This document shows, one piece after another, positions 11,376 through 21,225 of a DNA stretch of 64,000 nucleotides. The stretch is taken from NCBI GenBank assembly GCA_028023455.1, contig JAQFVV010000012.1, positions 12,164,864 through 12,228,863 of the forward strand, given 5' to 3'. The stretch comes from Epiperipatus broadwayi. Taxonomy: Eukaryota > Onychophora > Udeonychophora > Euonychophora > Peripatidae. A program made the position numbers and the translations under genes. Within the stretch, counting starts at the first letter, position 1. The number at the start of each line of letters is the position of its first letter. The notes beneath the pieces were generated by a model. The model did not search any database. It worked only from the letters and a program-made list of their open reading frames with translations, and was not told where the DNA came from.

Positions 11376-11435
11376 ACAAGGCACCTCACTGATGAAAGTC
11401 ATAAGCTAGAAACTAGTTTGGGGATATTGGATGAG
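11376..11435 (+). ncRNA. Hammerhead-like motif, right arm of FB copy 1
   Basis: CTGATGA at 11389-11395 and GAAAC at 11409-11413 are separated by 13 nt with a weak 3-bp stem. After GAA comes ACTAGT, which is self-complementary and could act as a minimal stem III in a dimer. Then come U (position 17) and UGGGG, which pairs with CCUCA just upstream of the core. CAA/UUG could extend stem I beyond an internal loop. It is the best-formed of the four family copies, but the A-A closing position of stem II is non-canonical. Confidence 0.4.
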
Positions 11436-11703
11436 TAGACACTAGATAGGGATTTTATACACAAGCCTTCTGGCATACATTGATGATTGTGGCTTGCACT
11501 GAGTGGCACTACTATATGGAGATGTTCAAGAATCATACTCAAGTTTTTTTTGAAAAAATGTAATAATGACAAAGATTTTGAAATGATTTATTTAAATCAG
11601 AAAAAATATTGGTGATATTTTTAATCTAGAACAGAGATTCTCAAACTTTTTAAATTTTGTACCACATAAATAAAAATCAAAAATATATGTACCACCATAA
11701 AGC

Positions 11704-11784
11704 ATTTTCACAGAGGCAAAATTTTCCATACAGTAGCACCACATAGTGCAAGCCACTATATGGAGAGTTTTGCCTCTGTGAAAA
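11704..11784. repeat. Mini foldback related to family FB
   Basis: TTTTCACAGAGGCAAAATTT with TCCATACAGTAG on the left is mirrored by CACTATATGGAGAGTTTTGC and CTCTGTGAAAA on the right, around a ~15 bp loop (ccacatagtgcaagc). The arms equal the terminal AGGCAAAACTCTCCATAT segment of the large FB copy at 10724, so this looks like an internally deleted derivative. It interrupts the terminal region of the hAT fossil and is therefore younger. Confidence 0.8.
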
Positions 11785-12009
11785 ACAGCTTGTGTAAGTA
11801 TAAAGAATTGTGATCATGTGATGTTTGATGGTTTAATAAAAGCATATTATGATTAAAAATCAATGAGTCCTAAATGGAGTGTTTTACATCAAAGAATAAA
11901 ACACTTTAAATTTATATTATTCAATTTTATTCATAAATGAATCTTTTTCATTATAATAAAATATAAATATACTATATATTGTAGTAAATAGTAAATAATA
12001 ATACATAAT

Positions 12010-13890
12010 AGCAAATTCTAAGATTATTGTTGAGGATTAATGTGATAAATGAGCCTGTGTTATTGTAACCAATTTCAATATGTCGAGCTTTATCTTCATT
12101 AATTTCAAGTGTGTCAGGCTCAAGTTGCAATTATGTCCTATATTTATTTTTAATTAATAGCCGGGCCAAAAATCCAGTTTCACAAATCTGTGATGTGTTG
12201 AAAGGCATTAAAAATTTTATCACTTTGTCATACTTATATTTGCCTCTTTTTTTTAACCAAAAATTGCAGAAATTATCTTTTTGAATTCATTCATGAGATT
12301 TTTGTCACATGAAATATCTAACAACTGATCTCTTTTCTGCACTGAAACATTATCTAGCACAGAATCACAATAGAGAACAGATCTCTTATTCAACATTTGT
12401 TTTCTAAATTTTCAGGAAAGTAGGAATGACAGTTGTCAACAAGTCTTATGCAGTGTTTTTCTATATCTTCAATTTGTTGTTCATTCAGTTACAGATTATT
12501 TTCCTGGAGAAACTCTTCTAATGTTGGTAATGAAATAACTTTTTTTGCTTTTCACATCCTTAATTATGTATTCTAGTTTTTTCACAGCTGCATTTATTTT
12601 GTCATGTATAGTAAAGATAGTTATATTGGAACATTGTAAACTAGAATTCAGTTCATTAAGTTTTCCAAAAATATGGGACAAATATGTTAAATGTGATAGC
12701 CAGATTTCATCAGTAAAACAATAACAGAGTTCAAATTTGGATTGCCAGGAATACTTGGGCCTCTCAATGTAATTCATAGAGTTTAGTTAAAACTTTTCCC
12801 CTTGACAACCTCTGCACATATGTGTGTAAAAAAAAAACTTATTGTGATTACTACCCATTTCATTGCACAAAATTGTAAACAATCATGAATTAAGGAGCTG
12901 ACATTCTTTTACAGCAGATTGTAATCCTGTAGGCATTGTTTGATAGCTAATGCTTCACAATGTATGCTACATGGTGTGAACTTTGCATTTGATGCAACTT
13001 CTTTAATTTTAGTGAAAACATCACCTTGGCAACTTGTTATTGAATGTGTACCATCAGAACATACTCCTACATAATTTTTTTCAAATTTATTTCATGGCCA
13101 GTGATAAACTCATTAATTTTTTTAAAAATTTAATTCACTGTAGTATGACTTGGAAGAGGCTCATAGAAAAGAATTTTTCATCTATGCCTTGTTCTCTTTC
13201 AAATATCAATGATGCAAAGTTGTTTATGTCTGTGATTTCATCAAACTGAGTTGCAAAATATTTGCTTTGCTTTATATTTGTGATTAGTATTTGTTTTACT
13301 TAAGTTACAATTTTGTTTATTCATTGTGAAATGGTGTCATTTGACAAAGAAACAACATTAAACTTGGCTGCTGAAGTAGGGCCAAGAATGGTTGTCATAC
13401 TATATTTAGCTAAAGGTAATATTAAAAATTCTCCAATAATGTGTAGTATTACAGTTTGAGCAATTCTCAAACTAACCAAATATGATGCTTCCATTGCTCA
13501 TTCATTGGTTGTGCTAAAGGAATAAAGTGAATATATATTAGTTTTCATTTCTGTTCATTTTCATTTAAAAAAGTCAAGACATTTACCAGTTAAACTGATG
13601 TGTTTATTTTGAAAGTATCATAGCAGAAGTGATGGCATCATTGAGTGATTCAAAAATTGTTCCTAACAAATAATATACTGGAGCCTTGCAGCCTGGCATC
13701 ATTTCCCTCCTCATTTAAAAAAAATCCATATTCCAAATAATTTTAATTACACTTTCTTGTAGCAATAGCATTTTGTTTTCTGGATGCTTTGTGAGATTCA
13801 GGATTAAAACTAGAAGGGCTATCTGTGTCAGTATTTTCTGGCAGCTATTTTCCCTTTGATTTTTTTATTCCTAACCATTTGTCTATTATA
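12010..13890 (-). pseudogene. hAT transposase fossil, ZBED5/SCAND3-like
   Basis: Read on the minus strand in several frames, the order of segments matches ZBED5/SCAND3/FAM200-type hAT proteins. A tyrosine-rich N-terminal segment (NYLEYGFFLNEEGN, about 13750-13700) is followed by CSDGTHSI (catalytic Asp of the CTDGAPA motif), then PCSIHCEALAIK (CMIHRQALA motif), then an open stretch at 12496-12777 with SHLTYLSHIFGKLNELNSSL (family pattern LAYLADIFxxLNxLNxxLQG) and HDKINAAVKKLEY. Further fragments (LEPDTLEINEDKARHIEIG-like) near 12150-12060 correspond to the C-terminal dimerisation region. Many stops and frame changes show it is dead. Such transposases cut and paste hAT elements using a DDE-type RNase H fold. 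Confidence 0.8.
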
Positions 13891-13949
13891 ATGAGATTGG
13901 GCCTAAAAAGTAAATAAATAAAATAATAAAAGATAATTTTTTAACACAT

Positions 13950-16834
13950 TAAAATGATCATATTCACTTCAGATGATTAAAAATAAAAAATATATAATAA
14001 TAAAATAAATAAAATTAATAGTTGACAATAACAATGTAAATTAAAAGCATATTAAAGAGTTGAATCAACATTAAAAAAATTACATTCATATTTCAAATTT
14101 AAATTTTAAAAAATTAAACAAAAATTAATAAATATAGATAAAAACTAGATAAAAACAAGGCTTGCTAAAAAACAAAAAAATAAATAAATAAAAGTCAAAT
14201 TTGTTCCTTACCTTTGCTCACAGTCTCTAGAAATGACAAACTAGCAATGGTAGCAATAGCAGGCAAACCAAATAGTCCAACTCTAACTGATCGTTCTTCA
14301 CAATGTGAATTCATTTAAATTTTTTGTGTAAAAATTGTACCACCAAAAATAATGTAATGTACATTACTGTTACACATGCTATAATTTGAAAATAGGGTAT
14401 CTAGACTATGTAGAACAAAATCAAAGACAAAATTAAATCAACTTAATTCAAATAAATAATGACTAAAGATTAGAAAAAATATAACACAGATTTAACTTAA
14501 TAGTAGAAATGTTATTTCTATAAACTTTTCAAAAATGTAAAAATGATAAAACTGTTATATTATCTGTAACAGCTTTCAAAATATCAATAATGAAATTTTC
14601 CACAGATGAGTCCTATAGTTTACTTACTCAAAAGAGTCTGTGGAATATGTTATACAAAATTTTAGAATATCCAAGTAACAATTACATAATTCTAATGTTT
14701 CATAATACAGCACATAAAAATATTTTTTTTCAAAATCATTTGTTATATTGATGATAATAAAAACACTACTCTAGAAGATCGAATTAAAAACTGCCATATG
14801 AACTATACAAAACAAGATTTGTAATCCAGCTTCAAAGAAATATCACCTAGTATTTTTATTGAAAATCAGAGATCATGACATTAAATAATGTGCTGATCAC
14901 TGCTGTTGCCTAAAAATACTAGGAACCACCACTGTTCCAAAAAAACATTGCCTTCTCTTATTAGTTCTGGGCAACAATCTGTAAACTATTTATGACTCTT
15001 CAGTAATTTAAAATGATTTAGAGAACCAACCATTTGCAGATATAGTATTTTCTGCTAAAATAGTTCTACTTCCTAATAACTTATCCATTAAGAAAAATTG
15101 TGACCAAAAGAATATCTCAACTGATATAAAAACGGATGATGCCACAGACTTCAACCATATGACATCACTCTCATCTGATGATGGTGAGGATTAATTCAAA
15201 ATTGTCAAAACCAGAAAGAAATGTACACCTGAGTGGAATAAAAAACTCAAACTATTAATATCAGCAAGAAAAGTTGCTTTGTATTCTCTTTTTCATCACA
15301 AAATACAGCATCAAACTCACCTTGCATTTTTAATATTGAACAGCAAGAGTGAATGCACTTATGAAGGTAATTCAATTGGAATTATTATCAGGTAATCTCA
15401 AAAACTTTTAAAATTTGTTATAGTTTTATAAATCAATGCAATGAAACCAGAAAAATATGACCAAGCCCTATTCTTTCAATAAACCATCTATGAAATACAT
15501 CATCAGCTTTGTACCTTCTAAAGTCAAACTACAAGCAGCTCATGTAACTCTAAAAAATTTAAAGTCACATTTCTTAGAACTAAAAGGAATTTAATATTTA
15601 ATTTATTGTTACATAATTTAATACACAAATTTTTCATGTTATTTTCTCTCACACCTTTACCATAACTAATACATATTACTTTTCTAACTACTTCTATTTC
15701 ATTCAGTTTTTTTCCCTATTGGCACTTAATTTGTATTAAAATTTCAGCAATTAATATCAAGAGAATCAATTCTTCTCAGAGTTATTTACAATTAAGAAAT
15801 GGATCACATATTTTATGTCACATTTCATTCTTTCTAAATGTTTTATTTTGACCAACATATGAGTATAATTACCTTTATATATTAATGTAATTATATTCTA
15901 CCTATACAACAAAATAGAATTAATAAGGTAAATAATTAAAGAAATAAACTTTAGTCTAAGTGTGAATCCTCATCCAATAATTCTAATGGTAGACATTAAC
16001 ATATCTTAGGCAAACCTTGTCTCCAGAATTCTGCATTATGTTAATAGAGCACTTATAACTGCAAAAGGTTTTTAATTCTCAAACTTTTTTATATACCAGA
16101 AACAATCCCATCTCTTACTTTTTACTAACCTGACCTCCATTTTATCATTTATTCTTCTCTGCCCATTTTGCCCTTCATGAAGAAGTCAAAGTTAAAAATT
16201 TATCTGTCTTTCCCTCTGGCAACACAATAAGAGTACTACTAAATTAATATACCTCTGAAGCTGACCTTTCTGAGATATATATATATATATTGAGAAGCTA
16301 CCAATGTCTCAAATTTATGTACAAATCGGTTGGTTCAGATAAAAATTTAATTTTCAATTAATTTCAAGTTTTTTTTATTACACTTGTTAGAATGAGTGGG
16401 ATATGACATATATCACACATGCTAATATTTAAAACATTTCTTTTATTAGCTGATCGGATGTAATATATATATTTAAATAGAAAAAATGAATTTTAGAGTT
16501 TGTTTTTTTTTATCTTTTGTATAAGATTATTTTAAATATTGTAAAACAATAGTTGATCTACAAAATGTTTTAATTTTTTGATGATAATCTAAAATTACAT
16601 ATTATTTAGGTAAATCATGTAGATAAATTAATTACTTTGGAATGTATTTTACAATTAAATCAGAGGAGAGGGTAAATTAACTGTCAAGTACTCAGTTACA
16701 TCATCCATAATGAAATTTATTTCTGGGTACTCTTTGTTTATTTTCTTTATTTTCTTTAGTTATGTTTCAATAAACTTTATTAATATTAGTTTAATTTGGC
16801 TGATGTTTGTTTGTTATTGTCTATCAATTTGTTT
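13950..16834. other. AT-rich DNA, mostly featureless
   Basis: From about 15090 to 15350 the plus strand reads as codon-like fragments (SSDDGED, then KTRKKCTPEWNKKLKLLISA), reminiscent of the acidic-to-basic linker of some LINE ORF1 proteins, but with stops and no domain. An (AT)n tract is at 16276-16292. The rest has nothing recognisable. Confidence 0.25.
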
Positions 16835-16938
16835 TTGCATTGGTGGTCGAGAGGTCAGCACGACTGCCTTGCACTTGCAGGTAGTTGCCCGGGTTGCGGG
16901 TTCGTGTCCCGGCTGATGCTATGACATGTAAAAAAAAA
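16835..16938 (+). mobile_element. tRNA-derived SINE
   Basis: Plus-strand copy of the 3279 family, with GGTGGTCGAGAGGTCAGCAC as A-box region, GGGTTGCGGGTTCGTGTCCC as B-box region, then GATGCTATGACATGTAAAAA. It differs from the 3279 copy at only a handful of positions. The flanks share TTGTTT but no long TSD is convincing. A 68-codon ORF running into it is chance. Confidence 0.9.
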
Positions 16939-18424
16939 TTGTTTAGTTGGATAAGAATCTTTTCCCCTCATTGATCTAGTGGCAATAATTTATTCTTTTG
17001 TTAAGGAACAGCTCAACATCAAATAAATTTTCTAGGCTCATAAAAAGCCTGGTGGCACTCATATAAACAATATTCAGTTTGGATAAGTTATTTTTATTTA
17101 AATAGCCCCTGAATGTGAAGCCCAAGTATAAACTCAATGAATAAAGAGGGAAGGCAGTGTTGGTAGTGATATGTATGGAAATGGAGGATGGCTTGGCCTA
17201 GGAATTTGCTATCTAATGAATTTTTTATTAATAAAAGTAATTGTATAGCCTAATCATATATTTAAACCTTTGTGGTAGATATATGTTTTAAAGCATTAAA
17301 AAAGATTTTTAAAGATTATAATAAGTAAATTTCTGTATCTTTACTATTATAATAAAAATCTTAAATTATATTTTTCAATAGCATGAGTTAAAGTAATTCA
17401 GTTAGCCTAATTAGTTAGCAGTTATTTAAAAGGTTATCTTAGGTTGTTTAAAACTTACTTGAAAGAATAAAATTAATATTTAGTCAAAAGAAGAGTTAAT
17501 CTGGAACTTAATATGTTTCATCTAGATATAATAGATAAAGTTGTTCTACACTATTTGAAATGATTAGATAAACTTTGTTAGGATTTTTAATTGTTGATTT
17601 TTAAAATAAATAATTTTAAAAAATCATAGTTATGATTTATTAAGCATCAATTTGTATGAAAGTGTATAAAATTAGAATTTAAAATAGTAAGTATAAGTGA
17701 CTGAGATTAGTGCTAATTTTTAATTGATCTTAAATAATCTGTCAACAGCTATTTATTTTATTGTTTAATGTGCAAATATGTGTGTGAGTGTTTGGAGTAT
17801 GAATGTGAAAGAATGAAAGTTATTAAAAATGAATATTTTAAAATTGGGTACATCTATTATAATATTAAAAAATTTTAATTAGGATAATATATTTAATAAA
17901 AAGCATATTTAATTTAAAAATCAGTTAATAATTTTATTAAATAATTGATTTGATAATTATTTAGTCTTGATAAAAATCATTAATGAGTTCATTATTATCT
18001 AAGCAGTCACATGACAGTTGTTTGGATTTAAAGTGCAAGATCAAAGTCAGATCAATTAAAAGTCAATAATGACTATTAATTTAATATTATAATGCAGGCC
18101 TGCAAATCATTGGTTTAATAAAGAGAAAATGCAGTATTGATCTTGAAATATTGGTGGAGAGAAAAGAAAACACACCCACAACTATAAAAATAGACACATT
18201 AAAAAATTTAAACACTTCACATTTCTTCTAATACTCAAATTTTATTTTATTAAACTGTTAGTTTTTATTTGAATATTTATTTTAAGTTAACATTAAAGTT
18301 TAAAGTTTTATTTTTTTTATTGTCCTCAATCAGTAAGTTATTCACAAAGTGTTTCTCATAAAAGCATAGATTGATCTGATTTATCAAGCAATAATTTTAA
18401 AATACTAAAAAAATTCAAAACATC
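16939..18424. other. AT-rich DNA, nothing recognised
   Basis: No ORF of 60 codons, RNA gene or repeat structure was identified between the SINE and the Penelope-like element. Confidence 0.4.
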
Positions 18425-18652
18425 ATCTGTTCATCATTTCCAAACTCCATACAGTAGTTGTATTTATATATTAAATTATTTCCACCATCTACTATGAGTA
18501 TTTAATGTTTTTATTAAAATTTAACTTTATTTAAATATTCTAAATACATTCAATGGTTAGTAATAGACACAAGTTAGTATATGCACAACATTTTAAGAGG
18601 AATTATTCTCCCCTCTTCTTCAGCTGTTGCTGGCCTGACCAGTGACAGTACT

Positions 18653-18740
18653 AACATGGTAACCAAACCTGGACCATTAGATTCTTTGAGTATTGAATTT
18701 TAAGGTAATGCTCTAACCAACTGAGCCATCCTGCCAAAGG
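18653..18740 (-). other. tRNA-like module in PLE-1a tail
   Basis: On the minus strand GGCAGGATGGCTCAGTTGGT, TAGAGC (a tRNA D-arm and A-box), CCTTA...TAAGG-type anticodon stem and a degenerate B-box follow in tRNA order, although in this copy the T-arm is eroded (GTTTGGTTACC). The same module sits at the same place in PLE-1b, PLE-2 and PLE-3. Confidence 0.65.
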
Positions 18741-19593
18741 CAACAGTCAGTAGAAATTTCATATACTTATCTATGAAGTTCCTCATGATTTCTCCACTTC
18801 TTCCTAAGAGCAAAGTTGATTAGTAGTTTCCATACTGCATGTATAGTTATTCTATGTTGATTTATAATATTGTTTGCTATTATCATGTGAACAGCTTCTT
18901 TAAATTTTATTTTTTTGTACCTTTTCTTTTTTATACAATATTTTTGCATTTTCCCAATTGAACATGCATTCATTGGTACATACATAGTCTTCTACCTTAG
19001 ACATATGTTTTTTTCTTTTTTAATCATCAGTTTGTGTTCTTTAAAGCACTTTTCAATGAGACAACTGGCCTCATCACTATATGTTCTTTTATATTCACAA
19101 AATATTTTACAGATGCAGTTTTTGCTTTTCAGTATTTTAAGTTTAGACTTTGTAGATGTTAGAATTCCTCATAATGTAATATGGCTCTGGAAAACTGTTC
19201 TGATGTTACACTGATTTCAGATCTTTCTTAATTTGTCTGCCATTTTTGGTATGAATGGGCACACCAATAATTGTTTTTTCTTTTGATAGTTATTTTTGTT
19301 GTCTATTTAAGGTTTTCTTAATAACAGTTGTTGGATAACCAGTATTTTATAAAAGTTTGTTTTATATTGATCTTTTCTTTTTTCAAATTACTAGTTACTG
19401 AACCAACTGCTTTTCTTCTGTTCTATGATGATAGTATAACTTCATGTTTTATGTTTCTAGGGTGCTTAGATGTATAGGCTACATATTTTCCTGTATGTGT
19501 GAGTTTTTTTGTAAACTGTGGTTTTGATGTTTGCATGAGGAAATCTTGTCACAAGAACATCTATCAATGACAATTTTTATTCTTGTTCTGATT

Positions 19594-19944
19594 TTATTGT
19601 GAATTTATGTTGTTAATATGCTGCCAGAAAGTTTGTAGTAGTGCTTTGTCATGTGCCCATGCAACAAATGTATCACTTGCATAGTAAAGCCAAATTTTAG
19701 GTGAATATGGAATAGTGTTTATGGCTAAGATTTCAAGTTCATCTGTGTAAATATTGATAGTCAGGGGAGACAATGGTAGGCCCATAGTCATTCCTTGAAT
19801 TTGTTGAAAGAATTCTGTGTTATATTGAAAGTAGGTTGTTTTTATGCAGAATATTAATAGTTCTATTATAATAACATTGGAATAGAGTAAATAAGTTTCC
19901 TCAGAAATCAGCAATTTGAAAAAAAAAAGATCTACATAGAACAA
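19594..19944 (-). pseudogene. PLE reverse transcriptase fragment
   Basis: A 116-codon open segment contains FQQIQGMTMGLPLSPLTINI followed by YTDELE and then WLYYASDTFVAW. These are the RT palm blocks of Penelope-like elements (QxxGxxMGxPxSPxxxxxY and RYxDDTFV). The catalytic YVDD box has become YASD, so the second conserved Asp pair is damaged and the protein would be inactive. The initiator-like Met is not meaningful because the fragment begins at the junction with PLE-1b. Confidence 0.85.
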
Positions 19945-20572
19945 ACTACTTTTATGGAAAATGGTTATCTATCAGCTGTTATTATGAAAACCTTAAATAG
20001 ACAACAAAAAGAACTATCAAAAGAAAAAAACAATTATTAGTATTGTAGTCTACCCATACATACCAAAAATAACAGACAAATTAAAAAAAATCTACAATCA
20101 GTATAACATTAAAACTGCTTTCCAAAGCCAAACCACACTATGATGAATTCTAACACCAACAAAGCCTAAATTTGAAATACTGAAAAAAACTGCATCTATA
20201 AAATACCATTGATGTGGAAGAATATATGTTGGTAAGACTAGCCATCTCAATGAAAAGTGCTTTCAAGAACACAAACTGATATTTAAAAGAGCAAAAACAG
20301 ATTTGTTTAAGATAGCAGAATATATATGTACCAATGAATATATGTTCATTTCAAAAAATACATAAAATTTGGATAGAGAAGAAAAGGTACAAGGAAGAAA
20401 ATTTAAAGAAGTTGATCACATGACCATTACAAACAATTCCATAAAGTCAAAGTGATGTGACTATACATAATGTATGGAAACCATTAATAAACTTCACTCT
20501 TAGGAAAAAGTGGAGAAATAAAAAGAAACCTCATAGATAAATATATAAAATTTCTACCAAGTATTGCCTTTA

Positions 20573-20660
20573 ATAGAATGGTTCAATTGGTTAGGGTGTT
20601 ATCTTAAAATTCAGTACTCAAGAATCTAAGGGTTCAGATTTAATTCCCATACTGGTACTA
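20573..20660 (+). other. tRNA-like module in PLE-1b tail
   Basis: AGAATGGTTCAATTGGTTAG (D-arm-like), ATCTTAAAATT...AATCTAAGGG (enlarged anticodon-arm region with complementary CTTA/TAAG) and GGGTTCAGATTTAATTCCC (B-box-like) occur in tRNA order, colinear with the other three copies. Divergence from PLE-3 is similar to that of the surrounding PLE sequence, so the module is part of the element and not a later insertion. Confidence 0.65.
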
Positions 20661-20679
20661 TCACTGGTCAGGCCAACAA

Positions 20680-20722
20680 CAGCTGAAGAAGAGGGAAGAA
20701 TAATACCACTTGAAACATTGTC
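20680..20722 (+). ncRNA. Hammerhead-like core in PLE-1b tail
   Basis: CTGAAGA is followed by a purine-rich stem strand, a loop, CCACTT and GAAAC. Outer bases CAAC/ATTG can partly pair. Penelope-like elements are known to carry minimal hammerhead motifs in their terminal repeats, which is the basis for the call. Pairing in this copy is weak. Confidence 0.4.
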
Positions 20723-20940
20723 TATATACTAACCTGTGTGCTATTACTAACAGTTGAATGTCTTATATTAGATGTTGTAAATAGTTCACCATATAAATAC
20801 AACTAAAACCCAATCATTGCAAACCTTCAGGAAAGTACTCCATATTGTAGTGCCATCAAGTGCATGTTTTAATAATCAATGGATTCAGGAAGATTTATGT
20901 ATAAAATTCCTATCTAGTGCCTACTCATCCAACATCCTCA

Positions 20941-20980
20941 GTCTAGTTTCTAGCTTGTAGTTTTCATCAGTGTGAAGCTT
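20941..20980 (-). ncRNA. Hammerhead-like motif, left arm of FB copy 2
   Basis: The minus strand has CTGATGA, 13 nt (AAACTACAAGCTA) and GAAAC, then CTAGAC and TGAGG. Core residues are identical to FB copy 1 while the stem II bases have drifted so that pairing is poor. Probably inactive. Confidence 0.3.
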
Positions 20981-21074
20981 TGCATTTGAGAGCAGAGTAC
21001 CTAGATCTTAGGATCTAATGGCTACTGGAGGTTTGCATTAGATTTTTAGACCTAGGTGCAGTACTGTCAAATCC

Positions 21075-21125
21075 AAAGCTCTTCACTGATGAAAGACACA
21101 AGTTAGAAACTAGCCTGGGGATATT
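21075..21125 (+). ncRNA. Hammerhead-like motif, right arm of FB copy 2
   Basis: CTGATGA at 21086-21092 and GAAAC at 21106-21110 are separated by 13 nt (AAGACACAAGTTA). TGGGG downstream could pair with the upstream TCTTCA region only partly. The core is conserved, the helices are weak. Confidence 0.3.
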
Positions 21126-21225
21126 GGATAAGTAAGGACTGGATAGAGATTTTTGTGCAAACCTTCCTGCATCCATTGATTATAAAAACTTGTACTTGGT
21201 GGCTCTATTGTATGGAAAGTTTGGT

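Larger units (their letters stand above)
10709..11535. mobile_element. Foldback retro-like element with 15-bp TSD (family FB, copy 1)
   Basis: The element (10724-11520, 797 bp) is bounded by perfect copies of GATGTTCAAGAATCA at 10709-10723 and 11521-11535. Its left part (CACCATTTCTTATG, ACAGGCAAAACTCTCCATAT, AGTGCC, TAGTTTCTAGCTTGTG or close variants) is repeated directly from about 11175 for ~140 bp and then inverted to the right end, so the right end is the reverse complement of the left part. A ~170 bp single-copy spacer separates the halves. No ORF is present. A TSD this long is typical of target-primed retrotransposition and unusual for TIR transposons. Related pieces lie at 11704-11784, 20831-21225 and 46290-46358. 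Confidence 0.85.
11631..14935 (-). mobile_element. Decayed hAT DNA transposon (ZBED5/SCAND3-like group)
   Basis: The left end starts CAGAGATTCTCAAACTTTTT and contains two GTACCAC motifs, as is usual for ends of this hAT group (CAGNGGTTCTCAACC-type TIR). A possible opposite end, AGGAACCACCACTG, lies at 14921-14934 but is a weak match and no 8-bp TSD joins the two, so the right boundary is uncertain. Between them lies a broken transposase on the minus strand. A small FB-family hairpin is inserted near the left end at 11704-11784. Confidence 0.6.
18425..19944 (-). mobile_element. Penelope-like element fragment PLE-1a
   Basis: This is the 3' two-thirds of a family-1 Penelope-like retroelement on the minus strand. 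In transcript order it has a reverse transcriptase fragment (19594-19944), linker, degenerate GIY-YIG region (about 19200-19000), C-terminal basic region (18767-18985, ending INFALRKKWRNHEELHR), tRNA-like module (18653-18740), hammerhead-like motif (18585-18630) and an AT-rich tail ending near 18425. It is homologous along its length to PLE-3 at 51410-53690. Its truncated 5' side abuts an oppositely oriented fragment, PLE-1b. Confidence 0.85.
19915..20834 (+). mobile_element. Penelope-like element fragment PLE-1b
   Basis: A plus-strand copy of the same PLE family, lying head to head with PLE-1a. It begins in the linker after the RT (KKIYIEQT, NGYLSAVIMKTLNRQQKE), continues through the GIY-YIG region (NCIYKIPLMW, then a degenerate YVG-like motif and HLNEKCFQEHKL in several frames), the tRNA-like module at 20573-20660 and a hammerhead-like motif at 20680-20722. 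The tail (ATTAGATG, TATAAATACAACTA, AAACCTTCAG) matches the PLE-3 terminus. It stops exactly where the second FB foldback begins. Confidence 0.8.
20831..21225. mobile_element. Foldback element, family FB, copy 2
   Basis: The left arm (ACTCCATATTGTAGTGCC, TTATGTATAAAATTCCTATC, TAGTGCCTACTCATCCAAC, CTAGTTTCTAGCTTGTAG) is mirrored by the right arm (CTAGCCTGGGGATATTGG, GATAGAGATTTT, GGTGGCTCTATTGTATGG), around a ~70 bp centre containing two AGATCTTAGGATCT-like or TTTTTAGACCTAGG-like segments. It is homologous to the 10724 element but simpler, being a single arm pair. Both arms keep CTGATGA-13 nt-GAAAC (minus 20943-20972; plus 21086-21110). No TSD is obvious because its left edge coincides with the PLE-1b terminus. 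Confidence 0.8.

Noticed and set aside
14921-14934. AGGAACCACCACTG as definite right TIR of the hAT element
   Set aside because: Similarity to the left end is limited and the flanks do not give an 8-bp TSD; kept only as a possible end.
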